DNA of 7,209 bases from Paracoccaceae bacterium. GTDB taxonomy: Bacteria > Pseudomonadota > Alphaproteobacteria > Rhodobacterales > Rhodobacteraceae. Below, piece after piece: positions 1 through 5,357 of the stretch. Position numbers and translations under genes: made by a program. Positions within the stretch are counted from its first letter, which is position 1; each line of letters starts with the position of its first letter. The notes under the pieces are model-generated. The model saw only the letters and a program-made list of their open reading frames with translations, did not search any database and was not told the origin of the DNA. The stretch lies in the NCBI GenBank assembly GCA_002400675.1, contig NVQY01000205.1:1-7209 (forward strand). Direction: 5' to 3'.

Positions 1-1
1 G

Positions 2-415
2 CTAGCCCGCCAGCGCGTCCAGCACCGGGCATTCGGGCACGTCCTTGCCCGAACACTGGCTTGCGGTTGCCACCAGAACCTTTTCGATCCCCTGCAAATC
101 GGCGATCTTGGCGCGCACTTCGGCGATGTGGCTTTGAGTGCGCTCCAACACTTCGGCGCAGGTCTGGGTGTCGCCATCCACCAACCCGAGAAACCCGCGC
201 ACCTCTACCAGCGTAAAGCCAAGTTCGCGCATTCGCATGACAAACCGCAAGCGGCGCACATGCGCATCGTCATAGACCCGAAACCCCTTAGCGGTGCGCG
301 GAGGGTCGGGCATCACGCCGATCTTTTCGTAATAGCGAATGGTCTCAAGATTACAGCCCGTCGCCCGCGCCAGACCGGCCCGTAACAAAGTCTTTACCGT
401 TTTTTTCCCAGCCAC
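2..415 (-). CDS. merR: MerR, Hg(II)-responsive transcriptional regulator
   Basis: Cytoplasmic dimeric DNA-binding regulator that represses the mer promoter without metal and activates it by DNA distortion when Hg(II) binds. The 137-residue protein has the MerR-family winged-helix start (residues about 12-75, with the signature ETIRYYEKIG at 24-33), then a dimerisation helix (about 86-117) and a C-terminal metal loop. Cys86, Cys121 and Cys129 sit where MerR uses three cysteines across the dimer to bind Hg(II), which separates it from the Zn, Cu and redox members of the family. The stretch between the last two cysteines is about one residue shorter than I recall for Tn501 MerR. The start is a GTG at 413-415, with a weak AGG-type ribosome site upstream. 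It is transcribed away from merT, so the shared 80-base region controls both. The stop codon lies at the window edge, and the gene is complete. Confidence 0.95.
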   Translation of the reverse strand: MAGKKTVKTLLRAGLARATGCNLETIRYYEKIGVMPDPPRTAKGFRVYDDAHVRRLRFVMRMRELGFTLVEVRGFLGLVDGDTQTCAEVLERTQSHIAEVRAKIADLQGIEKVLVATASQCSGKDVPECPVLDALAG

Positions 416-428
416 GTTAAATTACCTG

Positions 429-459
429 TTGCCTCTGTATCAGCTACAGACCCTAGACA
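429..459 (+). promoter_or_regulatory. mer operon promoter with MerR operator dyad
   Basis: Between merR and merT there is a perfect inverted repeat, TCTGTA (434-439) and TACAGA (445-450), separated by five bases. A -35-like TTGCCT lies at 429-434 and a -10-like TAGACA at 454-459, giving a 19-base spacer. MerR-family activated promoters have such an over-long 19-20 base spacer with the operator inside it, and the regulator corrects the geometry when induced. The -10 match is weak, as expected for an activator-dependent promoter. The same site would autoregulate merR on the opposite strand. The exact -10 placement is inference; the dyad is seen directly. Confidence 0.75.
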
Positions 460-480
460 GGGCGAGAATCAAACGCAAGC

Positions 481-485
481 AGGAG
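481..485 (+). promoter_or_regulatory. Ribosome binding site of merT
   Basis: AGGAG ten bases before the ATG at 496. It supports that start for merT and the 132-residue protein. Confidence 0.65.
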
Positions 486-495
486 TCGTCGCCCC

Positions 496-894
496 ATGTC
501 CGCAACCCAAGACCCATCCATATCGTCACGCGAAAACGACGGAGAAACTGGCAACCGGATCGCCACGGCGGGCAGTCTGTTTGGCGCGTTGGCCATGACA
601 TCATGCTGTATCCTGCCGCTGGTTCTTGTCAGCTTTGGCGTCGGCGGCGTCTGGATTGCCCAACTTACCGCGCTTTATGCCTATAAATGGTACACATTTT
701 CGGTGGCCAGCGCCTTTATCGGCTATGGCTTCTGGAAGGTACACCGGGCCGAAACCGGCGAATGCCACGAAGGCACGGCCTGTGCCCGCCCGATCAACCG
801 CCGCATCATGAAAGCATCCCTGTGGCTGGCCACCGTGGTCACCGCGATCGCGATGATCTTTCCCTACGTAATTTCCTATTTCATGCCGTACTAA
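496..894 (+). CDS. merT: MerT, inner-membrane mercuric ion transporter
   Basis: Inner-membrane protein that takes Hg(II) from periplasmic MerP and delivers it to the cytoplasm for MerA. The 132-residue sequence has three hydrophobic segments (about 24-54, 65-82 and 106-129). The first contains the vicinal pair Cys37-Cys38 in a TSCCILPLVL context, the hallmark of MerT. The loop between segments two and three carries Cys90 and Cys96, matching the cytoplasmic pair that hands Hg(II) on. It is slightly longer than the usual 116 residues because of a polar N-terminal extension of about 16 residues. It is the first gene of the operon, 36 bases after the presumed -10, and merP follows after 14 bases. 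All four expected cysteines are present, so it should be functional. Confidence 0.95.
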   Translation: MSATQDPSISSRENDGETGNRIATAGSLFGALAMTSCCILPLVLVSFGVGGVWIAQLTALYAYKWYTFSVASAFIGYGFWKVHRAETGECHEGTACARPINRRIMKASLWLATVVTAIAMIFPYVISYFMPY

Positions 895-896
895 CG

Positions 897-902
897 AAAG
901 GA
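897..902 (+). promoter_or_regulatory. Ribosome binding site of merP
   Basis: AAAGGA six bases before the ATG at 909, in the short gap after merT. This fixes the merP start. Confidence 0.65.
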
Positions 903-908
903 CGATAA

Positions 909-1214
909 ATGAAAACCCTGCTAGTAGCCCTTGCGGCTGTTTTACTTGCCAGTGGTGCCGTCATGGCCGCGCCACAACAAGCCAGGATCGAAGTGAGCGA
1001 ATTGTTCTGCCCCTCATGCCCGCTGATTGCGGCGCAGGCGGTGAAATCAATCGACAGTGTCGAAATCATCGAAGGCGACTACGATCAGGACGCCGAAACC
1101 ATCGTGTTTCTGGTGTCCTTCGACGACGCGGTGACAAATGCCGAGGAAATCGCCGACGCGCCGTTTGAATACGGCTATCCGGGGCGTGTCCTTGAAATGC
1201 TGACCGGCTCATGA
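909..1214 (+). CDS. merP: MerP, periplasmic mercury-binding protein
   Basis: Small periplasmic Hg(II) carrier that passes the ion to MerT. The 101-residue precursor begins with a clear Sec signal peptide (Lys2, a hydrophobic core at about 4-19, and a likely AxA-type cleavage after about residue 20). The mature part has the heavy-metal-associated fold's metal site, Cys34-Pro-Ser-Cys37-Pro, where classical MerP has a CxxC in a GMTCAACP context. The mature domain is strikingly acidic: from residue 24 on I count 16 Asp/Glu against 3 Lys/Arg. It lies 14 bases after merT and 26 bases before merF. Identification rests on the signal peptide, the CxxC motif, the size and the position. The divergent motif makes the name slightly less certain than for merT. 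Confidence 0.9.
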   Translation: MKTLLVALAAVLLASGAVMAAPQQARIEVSELFCPSCPLIAAQAVKSIDSVEIIEGDYDQDAETIVFLVSFDDAVTNAEEIADAPFEYGYPGRVLEMLTGS

Positions 1215-1240
1215 TCCGGGTCTGATTGGGAATAGCATCA

Positions 1241-1620
1241 ATGAACGAAGATAACATGTTAACGCGCGGACTGATCGGCAGCGTCGTCGCGGCGGTCTGC
1301 TGTTTCACACCGCTGCTGGTGGTCGTGGTCGCCGGGGTCGGGTTGTCGGCCTATATCGGCTGGCTGGATACGCGCTGTTCCCGCTGATGTTCCTCTCACT
1401 GGCGGTGGTGGCGCAGGCCCTGTGGCTGCGAGCGGGCAAACCGGGCAACAGCCCCAGAACCGTGGCCATCGCCGCAGCAGTCGCGCTGTCGGCCTTGTTG
1501 TTCTGGCTCGAATTCCGCTACGCGCTGCGGATCTCGATTGGCGCGATGCTGGCGGTTGGGCTATATGCGCTGTGGCTGGCGCGCGCGTCCTCTGGGGCGG
1601 TCAAATCCGACGCCAACTGA
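1241..1620 (+). pseudogene. merF: merF, mercury transport protein gene, frameshifted
   Basis: MerF is a small inner-membrane Hg(II) transporter. From the ATG at 1241 the frame gives a MerF-like start with Cys20-Cys21 in VCCFTP at the beginning of a membrane segment, then GLSAYIGWLD. It then runs out of frame and stops at 1385-1387 after 48 residues. The frame one step over resumes exactly the expected MerF continuation (ALFPLMFLSL) and runs to the stop at 1618-1620. The simplest explanation is loss of one T between 1369 and 1370, since restoring it gives GAT TAC GCG, that is Asp-Tyr-Ala as in known MerF. The repaired protein would have 126 residues and about four membrane segments, against about 81 residues and two segments usually. 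The second, C-terminal cysteine pair of MerF is absent. A separate 77-residue product from the ATG at 1387 would lack the Hg-binding pair. Either a genuine pseudogene or a sequencing error. Confidence 0.8.
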
Positions 1621-1628
1621 TTGCCTTC

Positions 1629-1634
1629 AAAGGA
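1629..1634 (+). promoter_or_regulatory. Ribosome binding site of merA
   Basis: AAAGGA eleven bases before the ATG at 1646. It supports that start over an in-frame upstream ATG at 1538, which would overlap merF and add 36 unrelated residues. Confidence 0.6.
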
Positions 1635-1645
1635 AAGATACCGAC

Positions 1646-3070
1646 ATGAAAGATATTCCTGAAAGCCCAACGGGCGGCGGTTACGACCTGATCGTCATCG
1701 GCGCAGGCTCGGCCGGGTTCTCGGCTGCCATCACCGCCGCCGAGTCCGGCGCGCGGGTGGTTTTGATCGGCCACGGCACCATTGGCGGCACCTGTGTCAA
1801 CGTCGGCTGCGTGCCGTCGAAATTCATGATCCGCGCGGCTGAAACCCAATATGTCGCGCGCGAGGCCAGCCGTTTTCCCGGCATTCACGCCGAGGCGGAC
1901 GTGACCGACTGGCCGGCCTTGGTTCAGGCCAAACGCGATCTGGTGGGCAAGTTGCGGCAAAAGAAATACATCGACATCTTGCCGCAATATGACGCTGTGA
2001 CCTATGTCGAAGGCGCCGCCCGGCTTGAGGGCGACGGCGTGCGGGTCAAAGACACCCTGTTCAGCGCGCCCAAAGTGCTGATCGCTACCGGCGGGCACCC
2101 GGCGACCCCGGATATTCCCGGCCTTGAGGATGTGGATGCCCTCGACAGCACATCCCTGTTAGAGCTTGATGCCCTGCCCGAAAGCCTGATGCTGCTGGGC
2201 GGCGGCTATGTCGGCGTGGAACTGGCACAGGTGATGGCGCGGCTTGGGGTACGGGTGACGATTGTCTGCCGCTCGCGTCTGTTGCCACAGGCCGAACCCG
2301 AAGTGTCCGAGGCGCTGACCGGCGCATTTGTCGACGAGGGTATTCTGGTGGTGCGCGGCGTGGCATACGACTCCGTTCGTCAGGACGAGTCAGGCGTTGC
2401 CCTGCGTCTGATCCGCAATGACAAAGCCTTTGATTTAACGTCGCAAAAGCTGGTGCTGACCACCGGGCGCGTGCCCAACACCGATGGCATGGGGCTAAAG
2501 GAAGCCGGGGTCGATCTGAACCCGCACGGGGCGATCATCATCGGCGATGACATGCAGACCAGTAAACCGGGGATCTATGCCGCCGGGGATGTCACCGACC
2601 GCGATCAGTTTGTTTACATGGCCGCATACGGTGCCAAGGTCGCGATCAACAACGCGCTGGCGCTTGAGCCGATGCGTTATGACAATGCCACCATGCCATG
2701 GGTGGTGTTTTGCGACCCCCAAGTGGCGGGCGTGGGGTTGAGTGAGGCCGAGGCAAAGGCCGCCGGTCACGAGGTAAAAACTTCGGTTCTGGGGCTGGAA
2801 CATGTGCCGCGCGCACTGGCGGCGATGGACACGCGCGGGGTGATCAAACTGGTGGCGGATGCCAAGACTGACCGGCTGCTGGGTGGTCAGATCATCGCCC
2901 CCGAAGGGTCGGACACGGTGCAAACGCTGGTCATGGCGCTAAAGTTTGGCATGACCACCAAAGCACTGGCCGAGACGATTTTTCCCTATCTGACCACAGT
3001 CGAGGGGTTGAAACTGGCGGCGCAGACCTTTGACAAGGACGTGGCCAAGCTGTCGTGTTGCGCAGGCTAG
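1646..3070 (+). CDS. merA: MerA, mercuric reductase
   Basis: Cytoplasmic FAD flavoenzyme that reduces Hg(II) to volatile Hg(0) with NADPH, the detoxifying step of the operon. The 474-residue protein is a complete class I pyridine-nucleotide-disulfide oxidoreductase. It has an FAD-binding GAGSAG (19-24), the redox-active pair Cys50/Cys55 in GTCVNVGCVPSK, an NADPH-binding GGGYVG (185-190), a second FAD motif YAAGDV (311-316) and a dimerisation domain at the C-terminus. The final residues include the vicinal Cys471-Cys472, which collect Hg(II) for the partner subunit and distinguish MerA from lipoamide dehydrogenase and glutathione reductase. There is no N-terminal metal-binding (NmerA) domain, so the protein is shorter than the approximately 560 residues of Tn501 MerA. 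This shorter form is a known natural variant. It follows merF after 25 bases, and the ribosome site of the next gene overlaps its stop codon. Confidence 0.97.
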   Translation: MKDIPESPTGGGYDLIVIGAGSAGFSAAITAAESGARVVLIGHGTIGGTCVNVGCVPSKFMIRAAETQYVAREASRFPGIHAEADVTDWPALVQAKRDLVGKLRQKKYIDILPQYDAVTYVEGAARLEGDGVRVKDTLFSAPKVLIATGGHPATPDIPGLEDVDALDSTSLLELDALPESLMLLGGGYVGVELAQVMARLGVRVTIVCRSRLLPQAEPEVSEALTGAFVDEGILVVRGVAYDSVRQDESGVALRLIRNDKAFDLTSQKLVLTTGRVPNTDGMGLKEAGVDLNPHGAIIIGDDMQTSKPGIYAAGDVTDRDQFVYMAAYGAKVAINNALALEPMRYDNATMPWVVFCDPQVAGVGLSEAEAKAAGHEVKTSVLGLEHVPRALAAMDTRGVIKLVADAKTDRLLGGQIIAPEGSDTVQTLVMALKFGMTTKALAETIFPYLTTVEGLKLAAQTFDKDVAKLSCCAG

Positions 3071-3074
3071 GAGG
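3070..3074 (+). promoter_or_regulatory. Ribosome binding site of the CcdA-like gene
   Basis: GGAGG that begins in the last base of the merA stop codon and lies four bases before the ATG at 3079. It favours that start over a GTG at 3055 in the same frame and implies translational linkage to merA. Confidence 0.6.
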
Positions 3075-3078
3075 CGCT

Positions 3079-3939
3079 ATGACCCCCGCGCTGATCTTTG
3101 CCTTTACCGCTGGCGCTGTGGCGACCATCAACCCCTGCGGCTGGGCCTTGCTTCCGGCGTGGTTCGCGCGGCGGATGAATAATGCGGGCAGCCTAGCGCC
3201 GGTGGTTGCCGCCCTGCGCGCGGGGGCGCTGGCCACCCTTGGTTTTGTCGTTGTTTTTGGGCTGGCCGGGGGCGCGCTGGGCCTTGGGGTCGCATGGATG
3301 GGGCAGGTGTTGCCTTATGTGGGGCTAGGCGTGGGCGGCGTGTTGGCAGTGGTCGGGGTTGGCACGCTTTTTGGCACCAAAAATGCAGCGTCGGTGCCGG
3401 GGGGCAAGACCTGTCAGCGCATCAGCGATCGCCACGGCTGCCTTGTTTTTGGCATTGGCTACGGCCTTGTATCCTTGTCCTGCACCTTGCCGATCTTTCT
3501 TGCCGCGATGGGGTTTTCCCTGACCGGGACGCCGGTTGATCTGGTGGTGAACATGCTGGCCTATGCGGCGGGCATGGGCACGGTTCTGTCGACGCTGGGC
3601 ATCGTCGCCGCCACCACCGGGGCCGGGTTTGGTGGGGTATCCGCGCGCGGTCATGTGGTTCTGGAATGGCTCAGCGCGGTGCTTTTGTTGGTCGCGGCGG
3701 CCTATGTGCTGTTCTACTGGGGCCGGGTGGTTTTGGGCGATGTCATGACCGAAAACGCCATCATCAACATCGGTGACAGCATTTCCGGTGGCTTGCGGTA
3801 TTGGCTGGCCTATGGGCTTGGCCGCTGGGCATTGGCGCTGGCGTTTGGGTTGTTGGTACTGGCCGGATTGGCCGGTGTGATAAAGTCCCTGCTGCGATCA
3901 GGGAAAGCCGCCGAACAGGCGGAGCAAGCCTGTGAATGA
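3079..3939 (+). CDS. CcdA/DsbD-like thiol-electron transfer membrane protein
   Basis: Polytopic inner-membrane protein of 286 residues resembling CcdA and the central domain of DsbD, which move reducing equivalents from cytoplasmic thioredoxin across the membrane. About six or seven hydrophobic segments are visible (roughly 3-28, 46-72, 78-98, 121-147, 153-180, 194-219 and 240-270). The first contains Cys20 in INPCGWALLP and the fourth Cys135 in LSCTLPIF, the two positions of the intramembrane redox pair. Extra cysteines lie in the loop before segment four (Cys112, Cys121) and at the extreme C-terminus (Cys285). If the N-terminus is outside, as in CcdA, these would face the cytoplasm (inference). 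The gene follows merA after 8 bases and overlaps merB by 8 bases, so it belongs to the mer operon. Its role there is not known to me. Keeping periplasmic MerP cysteines reduced, or moving mercury itself, are both possible. Family call confident, function not. Confidence 0.8.
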   Translation: MTPALIFAFTAGAVATINPCGWALLPAWFARRMNNAGSLAPVVAALRAGALATLGFVVVFGLAGGALGLGVAWMGQVLPYVGLGVGGVLAVVGVGTLFGTKNAASVPGGKTCQRISDRHGCLVFGIGYGLVSLSCTLPIFLAAMGFSLTGTPVDLVVNMLAYAAGMGTVLSTLGIVAATTGAGFGGVSARGHVVLEWLSAVLLLVAAAYVLFYWGRVVLGDVMTENAIINIGDSISGGLRYWLAYGLGRWALALAFGLLVLAGLAGVIKSLLRSGKAAEQAEQACE

Positions 3940-4616
3940 CCTGAATCCACGCGACTCGTGGTTTGATCTTTCGGTTGTGTCCGACCCGATGGTCAGGGAC
4001 GCGCTGGGCCATCTTCTGACCGACTGGCGGATGCGCAAACGCTGGTCCGACCTGACACCTGCGCATCGCGACCTGCATCGCGCGATCCTGCGCGCCTATC
4101 TGGAAACCGGCAAACCGCCGTCGCAGGCCGACCTGCCCGCCCCGGCCCTTGCGGACCTGAGCACCCGTGATCTGATCGTTCTCGATCAGGGGAGAATCGT
4201 CGGGGCCTACCCCTTAACCTCGCGCCCTTCGCGGCATCGGGTCAATATCGCCGGGCGCGAGATTGCCGCTATGTGTGCCATCGACGCGTTGGGGATGGGG
4301 GCCATGGCACGGCGCGACGCGCAGGTGCGTTCAAGCTGTGCCCATTGCGATGCGCCGGTTGAGATCGACGACCGGCACCGGGCTGGCGATTGATCGCGTG
4401 CACCCGGAAAACGCCCGCATCTGGGCCGGGGTCGCCCCGGTCGCAGGCTGCGCCGCCACCAGCCAATGCCAATCCATGCTGTTGTTCTGCAATCCCGGCC
4501 ACCATGAGGATTGGCGTAAAACCAACGCGCCAAATGGCCGAGGCTATAACCTTAGTCCGGCGCAGGCCCTGCAACTGGGCGCGGCGATTTTTCGGCCCTT
4601 TTTGGACGGCTATTGA
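3932..4616 (+). pseudogene. merB: merB, organomercurial lyase gene, frameshifted
   Basis: MerB splits carbon-mercury bonds of organomercurials and hands Hg(II) to MerA. From a GTG at 3932, overlapping the previous gene by 8 bases, one frame encodes 153 residues. They include a helical N-terminal part, the core motif AMCAIDAL with Cys115 and Asp118 (equivalent to catalytic Cys96 and Asp99 of plasmid R831b MerB), and Cys136 in VRSSCAHC (like structural Cys117). This frame leaves homology near 4370 and stops at 4391-4393. The next frame continues the MerB C-terminus to the stop at 4614-4616. It includes SQCQ, whose cysteine codon at 4467-4469 matches catalytic Cys159, and an EDW motif as in known MerB. 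One extra base, or two lost bases, around 4366-4380 explains the break. A repaired protein would be about 227 residues, close to the family's 212. Real inactivation and sequencing error cannot be separated here. Confidence 0.85.
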
Positions 4617-4638
4617 CGGGGCCTGAGGATGTGCAGTC

Positions 4639-5322
4639 TTAAACCACCACGACTTTCAACTCTCCCAAGCCTTGGATCGTGCCGACCATCACATCACCGC
4701 GCACAACCGGCCCAACCCCGGCAGGGGTGCCGGACATGATCACATCCCCGGCGGCAATGTCGTAATACTGCGACAGATAGGCGATCATTTCCGGCACTTT
4801 CCAGATCATCTGGTTGAGGTCGGCGTCCTGTCGGACCTCTCCGTTTACTGACAGCGCGATCCGGCCGTGATCCGGGTGGCCAACAGCCGCAACCGGAGAC
4901 AGCGCGCCAACCGGGGCCGAGCGTTCAAACGCCTTGCCGATTTCCCACGGGCGCCCGGCCTTTTTCATCTGCCCCTGCAAGTCGCGGCGCGTCATGTCCA
5001 AACCGATGCCATAGCCATAAACGTGGTTCAGCGCGTCACCCTGCGCAATATCGCGCCCGCCGCTTTTCAGCGCGACAACCATCTCCATTTCGTGATGCAC
5101 GTCCGCAGACATGGGCGGATAGGGGAACGTGCCGGACGGGTCGAGGTTCTCCGCGTTCTTCTGGAAAAAGAACGGGGCCTCACGATCCGGGTCGTGGCCC
5201 ATTTCAATCGCGTGGGCGGCGTAATTGCGCCCGATGCAATAGACCCGGCGCACCGGGAACACACCGCCGCCTTTGACGGGAATGGTTGGGCGGATTGGTT
5301 CGGGGATCACGGTTTGGGTCAT
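4639..5322 (-). CDS. Fumarylacetoacetate hydrolase family protein
   Basis: Probable cytoplasmic metal-dependent hydrolase or decarboxylase of the FAH superfamily. Members cleave acylpyruvates such as fumarylpyruvate or act in aromatic-acid breakdown. From the ATG at 5322 it has 227 residues, typical of the single-domain members. Visible family marks are the opening RVYCIGRNYAAHA (26-38), the metal-ligand motif His77-Glu78-Met-Glu80, the third acidic ligand Asp109 in GIGLDMTRRDLQ, and the conserved C-terminal run GDVIMSGTPAGVGPV (192-206). An in-frame ATG at 5337 would add five residues, and neither start has an ideally spaced ribosome site. I prefer 5322 because GAGG lies just before it and the length fits better. 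The exact substrate cannot be read from sequence. It lies about 35 bases downstream of priA on the same strand and converges on merB with a 22-base gap. It has no evident link to mercury. Confidence 0.88.
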   Translation of the reverse strand: MTQTVIPEPIRPTIPVKGGGVFPVRRVYCIGRNYAAHAIEMGHDPDREAPFFFQKNAENLDPSGTFPYPPMSADVHHEMEMVVALKSGGRDIAQGDALNHVYGYGIGLDMTRRDLQGQMKKAGRPWEIGKAFERSAPVGALSPVAAVGHPDHGRIALSVNGEVRQDADLNQMIWKVPEMIAYLSQYYDIAAGDVIMSGTPAGVGPVVRGDVMVGTIQGLGELKVVVV

Positions 5323-5357
5323 TTCATTTCCTCGCATCGGTTGGTCCGGCGGACCGT

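Noticed and set aside
1538..1645. Longer merA starting at 1538
   Set aside because: The extra 36 residues are a shadow of merF, do not look like an NmerA metal-binding domain, and the ATG at 1646 has a ribosome site and fits the FAD-domain start.
1601..2098. Minus-strand ORF of 165 residues
   Set aside because: It lies entirely opposite merA and its leader, and its composition mirrors the merA codons. It is a shadow frame.
3055..3078. GTG start at 3055 for the CcdA-like gene
   Set aside because: It would overlap merA and add eight polar, arginine-containing residues. The ATG at 3079 has a GGAGG just upstream and leads directly into the first membrane segment.
4360..4393. Programmed +1 frameshifting in merB
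   Set aside because: No recognisable slippery run, release-factor-type slow stop site at the junction, or stimulatory structure is evident, and MerB is not known to use frameshifting. A mutation or read error is simpler.
5343..5355. Inverted repeat GGTCC-GGC-GGACC between priA and the FAH gene as a terminator
   Set aside because: It has only a five-base stem with a three-base loop and no T-run on either strand, so chance in GC-rich DNA is likely.
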